Positions 1 to 9,323 of a stretch of 64,000 bases of DNA are shown here, piece by piece. Source of the DNA: Segetibacter aerophilus (GTDB lineage Bacteria; Bacteroidota; Bacteroidia; Chitinophagales; Chitinophagaceae); the NCBI RefSeq assembly GCF_007991655.1, contig NZ_BJYT01000002.1, positions 186,001 through 250,000 on the forward strand. Direction: 5' to 3'. The notes beneath the pieces are model-generated. The model ran no database searches. It was not told the origin of the DNA and was given only the letters and a program-made list of their open reading frames with translations. Position 1 is the first letter of the stretch; each line of letters opens with the position of its first letter. The translations under genes and the position numbers were made by a program.

Positions 1-192
1 GCCGCTTACCAGGCTAACACACAAGAGTTTTGGAATTCATGTACTGCTATTTGTGATAAAAGTGACTATCGCCTCGGTGGTTCTTTCTTCGACGGAAAAG
101 GTCAACCGTCACAGGTGAGTGCTGTGTCCCACGGATGTTCGACTACAAGGTTTAATGGGGTGAGCGTCATAAATACGGGAAGGAAGATTTAA
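1..192 (+). CDS. TldD-like metallopeptidase, C-terminal fragment (cut by window edge)
   Basis: An open frame runs from base 1 to a TAA at 190-192 and gives the last 63 residues of a TldD-family protein. By eye about 53 of the 63 residues match the C-terminus of the complete tldD gene that begins at 491, including the stretch DYRLGGSFFDGKGQP and the ending RKI. The two genes are therefore tandem paralogues in the same orientation. The start and the metal-binding motif lie outside the window, so whether this copy is catalytically intact cannot be judged. Confidence 0.9.
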   Translation, partial: AAYQANTQEFWNSCTAICDKSDYRLGGSFFDGKGQPSQVSAVSHGCSTTRFNGVSVINTGRKI

Positions 193-490
193 TCGTTTAT
201 TCTTCTATTTCTGAAAAACAGCAAATTCCCGTCTTAAAGCTTCAAACCTTCGTACGACAGGTAAGAAGTGCCTTTCAACGTAAGAGCTGCGCACGGCTGA
301 ATAAAGAAAATACAAGTACAAGTGAGTGACACAACGATGCTCAATCAGCTTGTTCTGCTTGCTAAAAGAGTGCCTTATCCACTGCCATTTATCCCTTTAT
401 TTTTCCTGCGATAAATTTCCAAAAACTCTTCTGGTGAATTTATTTAACTTACTATCCATATCTTCTTCATAACTCTAAACCAACACAATT
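193..490. other. Intergenic region between the two tldD paralogues
   Basis: About 300 bases without a convincing gene. It holds one copy of the dispersed GYGACRCAAC element (316-339). The rest is AT-rich and presumably carries the promoter of the tldD-tldE pair. No terminator hairpin with a T-run was recognised. Confidence 0.5.
316..339 (+). repeat. Dispersed intergenic element, copy 1 (T/A variant)
   Basis: Contains GTGACACAACGATG preceded by GTACAAGTGA. This is the T/A form of the GYGACRCAAC core found 11 times in the window. It lies 124 bases downstream of the partial tldD gene. Confidence 0.75.
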
Positions 491-2128
491 TTGAAAAGAA
501 GAGAATTCCTTAACCTTGCCGGCCTGGGCATTGGTGGCGCAATGTTTACTAACATCCCTATAATTGGCCACGCTGTTCCGCTCGAAACCCAGTGGAGTCC
601 TGCCGATACTGCGAAGAAAAAACAAATGGCAGATATTGCTTTGAATGCAGCAAAATCAAAGGGTGCTACTTACACCGACGTAAGAATTGGGCGGTATTTA
701 AATCAATACGTTGTTACCAGGGAAGATAAAGTTCAAAACATCGTTAATACCGAGTCTTACGGCATGGGTATAAGAGTCATTGCAAATGGTAGTTGGGGTT
801 TTGCCGCCACCGATAAACTCGATACCGATAACATTGCAAAAACTGCTCAGCAGGCAGTTGATATCGCAAAAGAAAATTCAAGGCTTTTGACGGAGCCGGT
901 AAGACTGGCACCGCAAAAAGGTTACGGCGAAGTTTCGTGGAAATCGCCAATAGAGAAAAATGCATTCGATGTACCAATAAAGGAAAAAGTAGACCTGTTG
1001 CTAGGCGTGAATGATGCGGCGATGAAAGGCGGTGCCAATTATGTGAATTCTATACTCTTCCTCGTAAATGAGCAGAAGTATTTTGCGTCTACAGACGGAT
1101 CTTACATTGACCAGGACATCCACCGTATCTGGCCAACTTTTACCATTACTAAAATTGACGCCACCACTGGCAAGTTTGAAACTCGCAATTCACTTAGTGC
1201 CCCTGTAGGTATGGGGTATGAATATCTCATGCCTCGTGCCCAGGATAAGATACAAGGTGGAGTTACCACACTATACAAAGGTCGTTATGATATGCTCGAG
1301 GATGTAAAAGCCGGCACGGCGCAGGTAACCCAAAAACAAAAAGCCAAATCAGTAGAAGCCGGAAAATATGACCTTGTACTTGACCCAACTAATCTCTGGC
1401 TTACCATACACGAATCTGTCGGTCACCCTTCTGAACTGGATCGTGTACTTGGTTACGAAGCAAATTATGCCGGAACAAGTTTTTTAACCTTGGACAAATG
1501 GGAATCGAAGAAATTCAAATTTGGAAGTGAACAGGTTAACATCGTAGCAGACAAAACGCAAAAAGGCTCGCTGGGTGCAGTTGGATATGACGATGAAGGC
1601 GTGAGTACAAAACAATGGAATATCATAGACAAAGGCATACTTGTAAACTATCAAACCATCAGGGACCAGGCGCACATTCTAGGGCTGAATGAGTCACAGG
1701 GATGTTGTTATGCAGACAACTGGAGCGATGTACAATTTCAGCGAATGCCCAATATCTCTCTAAAACCAGGCAAAGCTGGAACAAGCCCTGCTGACATCAT
1801 TAAGAATGTTGAAAAGGGAATTTATATTGTTGGCGATAGTTCGTATTCTATTGACCAACAGAGATACAACTTCCAGTTTAGCGGCCAGTTGTTCTACGAG
1901 ATAAAAAACGGTAAAATAGCCGGGATGCTAAAAGATGTCGCTTATCAATCGAACACACAAGAGTTTTGGAACTCATGTACTGCAATTGCAGATGAAAGAG
2001 ATTATCGTTTAGGTGGCTCTTTCTTCGATGGAAAGGGACAACCGGGGCAAGTTAGCGCAGTCTCTCATGGTTCTTCCACAGCCCGGTTTAATGGAGTTAA
2101 CGTTATTAATACAGCCCGAAAAATCTAA
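491..2128 (+). CDS. tldD: TldD-family metallopeptidase with twin-arginine leader
   Basis: A 545-residue TldD-type protease. The zinc-binding HExxxH motif is HESVGH, with His307, Glu308 and His312, and the C-terminal TldD domain is complete. The N-terminus KRREFLNLAGLGIGG looks like a Tat signal, which suggests export of the folded enzyme; E. coli TldD is cytosolic. The start is TTG at 491 because an in-frame TAA at 476-478 excludes anything further upstream. The tldE-like partner begins two bases after the stop, consistent with the known TldD/TldE heterodimer, in which TldD carries the metal site and degrades unfolded or peptide substrates. Family assignment is firm; the substrate is unknown. 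Confidence 0.92.
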   Translation: MKRREFLNLAGLGIGGAMFTNIPIIGHAVPLETQWSPADTAKKKQMADIALNAAKSKGATYTDVRIGRYLNQYVVTREDKVQNIVNTESYGMGIRVIANGSWGFAATDKLDTDNIAKTAQQAVDIAKENSRLLTEPVRLAPQKGYGEVSWKSPIEKNAFDVPIKEKVDLLLGVNDAAMKGGANYVNSILFLVNEQKYFASTDGSYIDQDIHRIWPTFTITKIDATTGKFETRNSLSAPVGMGYEYLMPRAQDKIQGGVTTLYKGRYDMLEDVKAGTAQVTQKQKAKSVEAGKYDLVLDPTNLWLTIHESVGHPSELDRVLGYEANYAGTSFLTLDKWESKKFKFGSEQVNIVADKTQKGSLGAVGYDDEGVSTKQWNIIDKGILVNYQTIRDQAHILGLNESQGCCYADNWSDVQFQRMPNISLKPGKAGTSPADIIKNVEKGIYIVGDSSYSIDQQRYNFQFSGQLFYEIKNGKIAGMLKDVAYQSNTQEFWNSCTAIADERDYRLGGSFFDGKGQPGQVSAVSHGSSTARFNGVNVINTARKI

Positions 2129-2130
2129 AT

Positions 2131-3465
2131 ATGCCAATACTAACTAAAGATGAAGCGCAGGCACTCATGAAAAAAGTGATTGCCTTATCAAAAGCTGACG
2201 AAATAGAAGTAAACTTAACTGGTTCCGATGGCGGAAATATTAGGTATGCACGCAATGCAGTTTCTACTAGTGGCGGTGTAAGCCAGAATAACTTAGTAAT
2301 ACAATCTTCCTTTGGAAAAAAGATGGGGACGACTACCATAAACGAATTTGATGATAGTTCACTTGAAAAAGCGGTGAGGCGTTCGGAAGAGGTGGCAAGG
2401 CTGGCACCTGACAATCCTGAGTTTGTTCCAAACCTTGGCCCACAGACTTATCTTGAATCTAAAACCTTCGTACCTGAGACCGCAGCTATCACGCCTAAAC
2501 TCCGTGCAGATGCGGTGGCTCAAAGTCTACAAATTGCAAAGGAAAACAATCTTGTAGCTGCAGGCTTTATGGAAAACAGTGCCGGCTTCTCTTCTATGAT
2601 GAACTCAAGCGGTTTGTTTGCTTATAACACATCGACCAATGTAAATTTTAATGTCACACTACGCACAGCAGACAGCAAAGGCTCCGGCTATGCCTCAAAA
2701 GGATTTAATGATATTACTAAACTGGACGTAGCGGCGGCAACAAAATTTGCTGCACAAAAAGCTTCAGGATCGGCTAATGCAAAAGCAATCGAACCAGGAA
2801 AATACACCGTGATACTAGAACCTTCAGCAGCCATTGTTTTATTGGAATCAATGTTTTTTGCGATGGACGCAAGAAGTGCGGATGAAGGCAGAAGTTTTTT
2901 AAGCAAGCCGGGCGGAAAAACAAAGCTTGGTGAAAAAATGGTGGATGAAAGGGTTACAATTTATTCTGATCCACAACATCCTGACCTGCCAACAAGTACC
3001 TGGAATGGTGATGGTCGACCACAGGAAAAAATTGCATGGATTGAAAAAGGGGTAATGAAGAATTTATATTATTCCCGGTACTGGGCGCAGCAGAAAAAAG
3101 TAAAAGCCGTTCCATCACCTGACGCAGTGATAATGGAAGGTGGAACCGCATCACTTGAAGACTTAATAAAAGGTACCGAAAAAGGAATCCTGGTGACACG
3201 TCTATGGTATATTAGAAATGTGGATCCTCAGACACTTTTGTACACAGGCCTGACTCGGGACGGAACTTTTTATATAGAAAATGGGCAGATTAAATTTCCA
3301 ATTAAGAATTTCCGTTTTAATGAAAGTCCTATCATAATGCTCAATAACCTTGAAGCCTTAGGAAAGCCTGAACGTACAGTAAGCGGAGAGTCGGGTATCC
3401 ATGCTCTAATTCCGCCAATGAAAATCCGTGATTTTACATTTACCTCTTTGTCAGATGCTGTGTAA
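2131..3465 (+). CDS. tldE: TldE/PmbA-like metallopeptidase partner subunit
   Basis: A 444-residue protein of the TldD/PmbA family. It has no HExxxH motif, as expected for the non-catalytic TldE (PmbA) half of the TldD/E complex. The segment RSADEGRSFLSKPGGKTKLGE and the C-terminal ENGQIKFPIKNFRFNESP pattern are typical of the family. The two-base gap to tldD implies translational coupling. Unlike its partner it has no visible Tat or Sec leader, so if TldD is exported through Tat this subunit would have to travel with it or act elsewhere. That is inference. Confidence 0.88.
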   Translation: MPILTKDEAQALMKKVIALSKADEIEVNLTGSDGGNIRYARNAVSTSGGVSQNNLVIQSSFGKKMGTTTINEFDDSSLEKAVRRSEEVARLAPDNPEFVPNLGPQTYLESKTFVPETAAITPKLRADAVAQSLQIAKENNLVAAGFMENSAGFSSMMNSSGLFAYNTSTNVNFNVTLRTADSKGSGYASKGFNDITKLDVAAATKFAAQKASGSANAKAIEPGKYTVILEPSAAIVLLESMFFAMDARSADEGRSFLSKPGGKTKLGEKMVDERVTIYSDPQHPDLPTSTWNGDGRPQEKIAWIEKGVMKNLYYSRYWAQQKKVKAVPSPDAVIMEGGTASLEDLIKGTEKGILVTRLWYIRNVDPQTLLYTGLTRDGTFYIENGQIKFPIKNFRFNESPIIMLNNLEALGKPERTVSGESGIHALIPPMKIRDFTFTSLSDAV

Positions 3466-3589
3466 AAAACGTTTAAAGTAAGGGCGTCATTTTTCTTAAT
3501 CTTGTGGCGGAAATTATAATAACGAAGTAAATACTTAATCGAACTAATTAGGTATTTGCTTTTGTTTTTTGATGCTATTTGTTATAAAA

Positions 3590-3613
3590 GTACAAGAGAG
3601 TGACACAACGATG
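3590..3613 (+). repeat. Dispersed intergenic element, copy 2 (T/A variant)
   Basis: GTACAAGAGAGTGACACAAC followed by GATGATCAGG, in the gap between the convergent tldE and histidine kinase genes. Same T/A core as copy 1. Confidence 0.75.
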
Positions 3614-3669
3614 ATCAGGAGAATTACAAAAGCCAGGGCAAATATCAGGGAATAAAATAGTACGTAAGA

Positions 3670-5580
3670 CTAGGATAAAGTGATAGCCACATCTGAAGGT
3701 TTGGTAGGTAGAATAATTGTAAACGCAGTTCCTTCGCCTGGCTCACTGGTTACGGATATATAGCCGTGGTGGTTGTCAATTATCTTCTTACACAGCGCAA
3801 GGCCTATACCAGTCCCAGGGTATTCCTGCTTACCGTGAAGTCTTTGAAAAACTGTAAATATTTTTTCGGCATACTGCTGTTCGAAACCTATTCCATTGTC
3901 TTTAACAGTCAGTTGAACGTACTTGCCGTTAACATCAAAACCATTTAGTGCTTTCGCTTCCGCGTCATCCATTGGGCGAGATGATATCGAAATCTGGGGA
4001 TTTCTGCTTGAAAACTTGATAGAGTTACTAATAAGATTCATAAACAGCTGAGACAGTTGTAGACGATTGCCATGCAAGACAGGCAGCTTATCAACCTTAA
4101 TGTTTGCTTCTCTTTCAACGATGGTTAATTCTAAGTCGCTTCTTATATTTTCTACCACTTCGTTCAAATCGACTTCTTCAAACTCTCCTTTTTCGTTGGA
4201 TAAGCGGCTATAGTTTAAAACAGCCTTGATTAAATCAGTCATTCTAACAGCAGAGGAAATAATTTTTGACAAGTAGTTTCTGATTGCTTCTTTATCATTC
4301 AGGTTTTTCTCAAGCAGTTGTGAAAAGGTTTGAATTTTTCGCAACGGTTCCTGCAAGTCGTGCGATGCAACGAAAGCAAATTGCTCCAGGTCGAGGTTCG
4401 ATTTCTCGAGCTCTTTATTCACAAGCATTAGTTTCTCATGTGCCTTACTAATTTCAGTAATGTCGTGCCCGATAACTAACACGCGATACACGTTGTGATC
4501 TTTGTCGAGCAGGGGAATAAAATAATTTTGCAATACCCTGTCAGAAATGTTCGAATTGTAGTGATCGTCAAGCAGCATTTCACCTTTTTCGAAGGTATTT
4601 TGTAAATGGCGATACATAACAGAAGTCTTTAGTTGGGGGAAGACTTCGAGTATGTTCTTTCCAATCACATTCTTCTCTTCTAGCCCATAGACTTCTCTGC
4701 CATATTTGTTAAGGGTCACATATCTTAACTCTTTGTCAAATACAGCAATAATATCAACAGAGGAGTCAATTATTGTTTCTTCGAATTCGCTCTTAAGTTT
4801 CAACTCAATATTTGCCTGCTCTAATTCATTTGTACGTTCGTTGACCTTTAATTCCAGTCCTTGATTCAAGAAAGTGATTTCTTCATTTTGCCTTTCTATT
4901 TCGGTGAGCATCTGGTTGAAAGCATCAGTCAACAAACCTAACTCGTCGTTATCAAATTTTTGCGCGCGAACTGTATAGTCGTGCTTCTCTGAAATGTCGC
5001 GGGCTGTACTCGCCAAAGCAAGGATAGGTTTGGCGATTTTTTTTTGTAATTGGCGCGAAAGCAGATAAGCAACGAAAATAGATAAAGCTATCACCAGTAA
5101 AGCAATAAGTCCGTAGCGCTGAAACCTCGTGTAAATAGCATCCATATCCGAGCGGATATATAAGGCACCGAGAACTTTGCCATCCTCTTTTACTGCTACA
5201 AAGCCCTGCAGGAAATCGCCACTATACTTAAAACCAGGCTCTCCCGGACGTATGGGAAGATTATACTTTGGAAATGTTGCCGGGTACCTTGCAAAAAGAT
5301 TCCCTTTTTTATCGTACAAGCTTGCTGCAACAATATGCTTCTCAGCTTTAAGCGCCTCTAAAGTTTGGGCAGCAACTTTAGCATCATCGAAAGCAAGTGG
5401 GGCGGTGCTGTTTGCCGCAACAATCTCACTCAAAGTGGTAAGCCTTTCTCTACTAGCCTCGCGATAGGTAAAAAATTCATAGGCAAAAAAGCCGATACAG
5501 GTCAACAGCAACACTACACCACTCGTTATTAAAACAAGCCGCATCAGCTTCTTCTGTATAGACGAGTAGTTTTCTTTCAT
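3670..5580 (-). CDS. Membrane sensor histidine kinase (CHASE8-like, HAMP, PAS, HisKA, HATPase)
   Basis: A 636-residue sensor kinase. A first membrane segment spans residues ~13-35. A short periplasmic domain with the pattern NSTAPLAFDD...AAQTLEALK is typical of CHASE8-type sensors. A second membrane segment (~150-172) is followed by HAMP (~172-230), a coiled coil, a PAS domain (~265-375), HisKA with phospho-acceptor His407 in ASHDLQEPLRK, and a HATPase with N box NLISNSIKF and G2 box GTGIGLALCKK. The gene starts three bases after the stop of the YfiR-like gene and no response regulator adjoins it. In Pseudomonas, YfiR acts on YfiN, which has a CHASE8 domain fused to GGDEF; here the equivalent sensor is fused to a kinase. 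Confidence 0.88.
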   Translation of the reverse strand: MKENYSSIQKKLMRLVLITSGVVLLLTCIGFFAYEFFTYREASRERLTTLSEIVAANSTAPLAFDDAKVAAQTLEALKAEKHIVAASLYDKKGNLFARYPATFPKYNLPIRPGEPGFKYSGDFLQGFVAVKEDGKVLGALYIRSDMDAIYTRFQRYGLIALLVIALSIFVAYLLSRQLQKKIAKPILALASTARDISEKHDYTVRAQKFDNDELGLLTDAFNQMLTEIERQNEEITFLNQGLELKVNERTNELEQANIELKLKSEFEETIIDSSVDIIAVFDKELRYVTLNKYGREVYGLEEKNVIGKNILEVFPQLKTSVMYRHLQNTFEKGEMLLDDHYNSNISDRVLQNYFIPLLDKDHNVYRVLVIGHDITEISKAHEKLMLVNKELEKSNLDLEQFAFVASHDLQEPLRKIQTFSQLLEKNLNDKEAIRNYLSKIISSAVRMTDLIKAVLNYSRLSNEKGEFEEVDLNEVVENIRSDLELTIVEREANIKVDKLPVLHGNRLQLSQLFMNLISNSIKFSSRNPQISISSRPMDDAEAKALNGFDVNGKYVQLTVKDNGIGFEQQYAEKIFTVFQRLHGKQEYPGTGIGLALCKKIIDNHHGYISVTSEPGEGTAFTIILPTKPSDVAITLS

Positions 5581-5583
5581 ATG

Positions 5584-6153
5584 CTATCTTACAATATCTG
5601 CAACCTGCAACAATTTTGAGCTTATACTTAAATCCGCTTCTTTTGAAGCTGACAAATTTATCTGCAGTTTTACCTTATTCTCTTTTGTCATAAAACGAAT
5701 TATTCCGCCCATTGTTGCGAAATCAGGAATGTCACTTACGGTTAAAATATTTTTGCTTGGCAGCGCAGGTAGTATTTCCTTCAGCTTGTCACTTTCTTTA
5801 TTGCTAATAAAAAGTATGTGGCAGTTCTTAATGTCTTTGACATTTTGATATCGTTGCACAGCAATAGGATGGCCTTTTACTTTTTCTTCAAAAACAACTG
5901 TATCTAATACAGGCCCGAATGGATCTTCTCCTAAAACGCCGATTACAAACGGTGCTTCTGCATTTTGATAAGCGCTTGGCGGCCACTCCACGAACTGGGT
6001 AAAGTTGTACAGAAAAACCGCCTTAGTGTTATAATCACGCGACGTTTGAGACTGGGATGGAGATATAAATATCAACAAGAGAAGCGCGACGAGAGCTGCC
6101 TTAAAAGTCTTTCTTGCGTAAGGGTAGTTGGTATTTATTGGATTACTTTTCAA
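5584..6153 (-). CDS. YfiR-like (DUF4154) periplasmic protein
   Basis: A 189-residue protein with a Sec-type leader (hydrophobic stretch around residues 18-33, then SQSQTS). The mature domain matches the YfiR/DUF4154 pattern: YNTKAVFLYNFTQFVEWP at the start, then IGVLGEDPFG, CHILFIS and ILTVSDIPDFATMGGIIRF. In Pseudomonas YfiR is a periplasmic repressor of the diguanylate cyclase YfiN. The next gene is a CHASE8-like histidine kinase only three bases away, so it is inferred that this protein controls the kinase through its periplasmic domain. Family is clear by pattern; the partner role is by context. Confidence 0.85.
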   Translation of the reverse strand: MKSNPINTNYPYARKTFKAALVALLLLIFISPSQSQTSRDYNTKAVFLYNFTQFVEWPPSAYQNAEAPFVIGVLGEDPFGPVLDTVVFEEKVKGHPIAVQRYQNVKDIKNCHILFISNKESDKLKEILPALPSKNILTVSDIPDFATMGGIIRFMTKENKVKLQINLSASKEADLSISSKLLQVADIVR

Positions 6154-6480
6154 AATTTACTTGTGGGTTTTTCAAACAACGCAAAAAAAATTTCGAGCCC
6201 TATACAATTGTGTGCATGATTAGTGAGAGCAATTATTGATTCTAAAAAGGCAGGCAATGGTATTAGAAAAGATAAAGATAAGAGGTGAAGTATAAAGAAA
6301 AAAGTTCCTTTTCGGAATTGAAAAATGCGGCATATCGGGTTAGTTGTAACATGACTGGTTGGGAATTAATAGAAGGAGTTTTATCCAATCATTATTGCTG
6401 CTATTATGCTTTACTTGCGTCGCACTCTTGTACAGTTTGAAAGATGGCGGCAAAGTCCTTTTCAAACACGCTCACATCGT
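6154..6480. other. Intergenic region upstream of the YfiR-like gene
   Basis: About 330 bases between two minus-strand genes. It holds a degenerate copy of the dispersed element at 6415-6433 and AT-rich sequence that should include the promoter of the YfiR/kinase pair. A short plus-strand open frame here is an antisense shadow. Confidence 0.5.
6415..6433 (-). repeat. Dispersed intergenic element, copy 3 (C/G variant, truncated)
   Basis: On the minus strand it reads GTACAAGAGTGCGACGCAA and then departs from the consensus (no CGATG). It lies just 3' of the SGNH-like gene. Confidence 0.7.
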
Positions 6481-7452
6481 CTAGTGAAAATTACGTGTCA
6501 TATTTTTTGCATTCTGAAGCTGCGAAATATCTTCACCTAATTTCATGCTTACTTGTCTCCCCGAACTTTGATACAAATGATTGCCATCGGAGTAAGCGTA
6601 TTTGTCTGAGTCTTCGATATAATTTATATAAGCTGCTTTTTTCCTTTTTGCCAAATCACTTATCAAAACATCAAAACCAGGAACTAAGTGATCATCCATG
6701 TTTCTAAGACTTTCGTGTATTGGAAGTCTTACGAGGTAAACTGTTCCGTGTTGGCTTAATAGATCAATTGTTTTTTCGAGGTAAGAAAACCGTAACGATG
6801 AAAAATGATAGTAAGGAGCGAAATTTAACTGGTACTCGTTTATCCTTGTTTGCAACCTTGCTTTTGCTGACGCTGAGTCCATATCCACTTTTACTTCAAG
6901 CCATCCGTCTTTGTGTAACAAGGTCGAAGGCTCCCGCAAGACGTTTTTAACCTGGTCAATGTAGATTGAAAAAAGCGGTTTCGCATAAGAGTGGATCAAA
7001 TAATCAACATTCGGATAAGTGCTGTTTATCTTTTTAGTTGTAGCAAGGCAGAGCTTGTTCTCTTCAAAAGCAGCGGAGTCATTAGGATCTTTAGTTTTTG
7101 ATGAAATACTCCATGGGTCAACAGCAATAATATAAATCCCATCTTTTGTCGATTCGTCTAATTTTCTTTTGATTGCTTCAAAGTAAACAGGTCCGAAAGG
7201 GGAGTGGGCCAACGTGAATGCATAATTAAAAAGGCTAGTGCTAAAACCGTTTTGGTGTAGTGCGCTATCAATTACAGTTGGTTGCAATCCTTGTGCAGCG
7301 CGTGAAGTACCGAGGATAAGGTTTGCCTGTTTAGGTGTAGCAAACCGAAGATAGAAAGGATCGGTTGTACCATCAGCAAGAAAGAATGAAAGCACGATTG
7401 AGCATATTGGCAATATTGAAAAAAGCACTGTATTTCTTATAAACCTGCTCAT
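6481..7452 (-). CDS. SGNH/AlgJ-like hydrolase-fold protein paired with MBOAT acyltransferase
   Basis: A 323-residue protein with one N-terminal membrane anchor. The ATG at 7452 is chosen because it follows the MBOAT stop codon by one base; an upstream start would overlap that gene. Two features fit an SGNH-type acyl-transfer/esterase fold: LILGTSRAAQG near the N-terminus (Ser50 in the GDS-like position) and SDGNHLY near the C-terminus, which supplies the D-x-x-H catalytic pair. Companions of this kind work with MBOAT proteins to O-acetylate cell-surface or exported polysaccharides. The family is inferred from motifs and context, and the acceptor is unknown. Confidence 0.7.
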   Translation of the reverse strand: MSRFIRNTVLFSILPICSIVLSFFLADGTTDPFYLRFATPKQANLILGTSRAAQGLQPTVIDSALHQNGFSTSLFNYAFTLAHSPFGPVYFEAIKRKLDESTKDGIYIIAVDPWSISSKTKDPNDSAAFEENKLCLATTKKINSTYPNVDYLIHSYAKPLFSIYIDQVKNVLREPSTLLHKDGWLEVKVDMDSASAKARLQTRINEYQLNFAPYYHFSSLRFSYLEKTIDLLSQHGTVYLVRLPIHESLRNMDDHLVPGFDVLISDLAKRKKAAYINYIEDSDKYAYSDGNHLYQSSGRQVSMKLGEDISQLQNAKNMTRNFH

Positions 7453-7453
7453 G

Positions 7454-8917
7454 CTAAAATTGAAAGTATATGAACTGAGCCTCTTTACCTGTAAAGAGAA
7501 AAATAGCAATTACCAATGCATAATAAAAAGACCACCTGAGCATCTTCGGATATTTGATTCCAACTTTTTCTATGGCATAGTTATGCTCGCGACCTTGCCA
7601 CTCTACGAGTAAGAACAATAGTATTAAAACGGGCAGTGCAAGCCCAACTTTGTATAACAAAAAATTGAAAGTTTCCTCGTAAGCAGATATTGCAAATAAA
7701 CCTCTAAACAAGCTTTTGATATAGCGGAATGCATGAGTGATACTTTCTGCCCTGAAAAAAATCCAGGCAAAAACAGTGAGCGAAAAAGTAAAAAGTATCT
7801 TTCTGAAATCTTTTAGAGAAGGCCATGAACTTCCCTTTGCAACGATCTTTACATGATGCCTGTTTTTGTTGGATAAAATGAGCGGCATTATATACAGCGC
7901 GTTTAAAAATCCCCATGCAAGGAACGTCGAGTTTGCTCCATGCCAAAAGCCACTGACTAAAAAGATAATAAAAGTGTTTACCACTTTTTTCCATGTTCCT
8001 ACTTTGCTACCGCCAAGAGGTATGTATAAATAATCTTTAAACCACGACGACAACGAGATATGCCACCGGCGCCAGAACTCTGCAATGTCGCGTGAGAAGT
8101 AAGGGAAGGCAAAGTTTCGTAATAATTCAAATCCTAACAGTCGTGCAGTACCTAAAGCAATGTCGGAATAACCCGAGAAATCTCCATAAATCTGGAAAGC
8201 AAAAAGGATAGCACCCAGTAATAAAGTTGTACCTGAATAATCGCCGGAATTGTTGAAGATTATATTCGCAAACTCAGCGCAGTTATCTGCAATGACTACT
8301 TTTTTAAACAGTCCCCATAAAATTTGCCGCCAACCATCGACTGCTTTTGAATAGTCGAACTTCCGTTTATTTTCTACCTGCGGCAGAAGATGTGTTGCGC
8401 GTTCAATTGGTCCGGCAACAAGCAGTGGAAAGAAGCTTACGAACAACGAATAGTTCACCCAGTTTCGGGTGGGTATTATTTTACGGTTGTAAATATCAAA
8501 GACATAAGAAAGCCCATGAAAAGTGTAAAAGGAAATTCCAACAGGGAGAATTATCCTGAGGGTTTCAAAGTGGGGTTTGAAACCACCTGCTCGTAAAAGC
8601 GAAGCAAAAGAATTAGTGAAAAAATTATAGTATTTAAAGAAACCTAAAAAGCTAAGGTTGACAATTACACTTATTGCCAGCCACGTTTTTTTCGTTCTTG
8701 CTGATTCTGCCTCATAAATCTTTAAACCTGTCATATAGTCAAGAAAGGTTGAAAACACGAGGAGAAAAAGAAAGCGCCAATCCCAACAACTGTAAAAAAA
8801 GTAACTGGCTATAAGCAGGAATTGATTTTGTAACTGAACCGACCGTTTTGCAACAAACCAATACACAATAAATACTACTGGTAGAAAAATAGCAAAGGGT
8901 ATTGAGTTAAAAAACAT
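7454..8917 (-). CDS. MBOAT family O-acyltransferase (AlgI-like)
   Basis: A 487-residue polytopic membrane protein. It shows the MBOAT signatures GDFSGYSDIALGTARLLGF, WRRWHISLSSWFKDYLYIP and SGFWHGANSTF; His326 in the last is the conserved putative catalytic histidine. Members move acyl groups, usually acetyl, across the membrane to sugars, as AlgI does for alginate. The SGNH-like gene follows after one base, so the two form a transcriptional unit. The gene is divergent from sucA across about 400 bases. Function class is secure; the target polymer cannot be told. Confidence 0.92.
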   Translation of the reverse strand: MFFNSIPFAIFLPVVFIVYWFVAKRSVQLQNQFLLIASYFFYSCWDWRFLFLLVFSTFLDYMTGLKIYEAESARTKKTWLAISVIVNLSFLGFFKYYNFFTNSFASLLRAGGFKPHFETLRIILPVGISFYTFHGLSYVFDIYNRKIIPTRNWVNYSLFVSFFPLLVAGPIERATHLLPQVENKRKFDYSKAVDGWRQILWGLFKKVVIADNCAEFANIIFNNSGDYSGTTLLLGAILFAFQIYGDFSGYSDIALGTARLLGFELLRNFAFPYFSRDIAEFWRRWHISLSSWFKDYLYIPLGGSKVGTWKKVVNTFIIFLVSGFWHGANSTFLAWGFLNALYIMPLILSNKNRHHVKIVAKGSSWPSLKDFRKILFTFSLTVFAWIFFRAESITHAFRYIKSLFRGLFAISAYEETFNFLLYKVGLALPVLILLFLLVEWQGREHNYAIEKVGIKYPKMLRWSFYYALVIAIFLFTGKEAQFIYFQF

Positions 8918-9323
8918 TCCTGTTAGCGTTTCTTATTTTCTTGTTCAATCACGTTTAAAGTACGGTAATAACGATTAAATGCGCGGTAAGGTATAATGCT
9001 TTTGAAATGCGGTTACAATTTAGAGGCAATTCAGTAATAGTTGCTGTGGAGTTAAGGAGCCGGTAACACGTCCCGAACGCGTGTACTTCTCAAAAAGAAT
9101 TGCTTATGAAATGTTGGGGTGATTAGGATGAGTAGCCGCTCAACCGGCAGGTAACTGCTGAAGTGTGCGACGCAACGAATGCTTATTGAAGGGAGATTGC
9201 CCGCAACCAAAACCTTCTCCAGGCAGCTCAATTTTTACCCAAACAATTCACAGCTTTTATCCTTAAAGGACGATATTTGCAGAATTATTAGTACGATTGT
9301 TTTACTGCAAAATATCAATTTAA
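8918..9323. other. Divergent intergenic region MBOAT / sucA
   Basis: About 400 bases with no credible gene. It carries a copy of the dispersed element (9161-9181) and must hold the promoters of the MBOAT and sucA genes. A TATTTGC box about 45 bases before sucA is a near match to the Bacteroidota -7 element but does not have the full TAnnTTTG spacing. Confidence 0.5.
9161..9181 (+). repeat. Dispersed intergenic element, copy 4 (C/G variant)
   Basis: AAGTGTGCGACGCAACGAATG, with one extra base after the core compared with the CGATG form. It lies in the MBOAT/sucA divergent gap. Confidence 0.72.
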
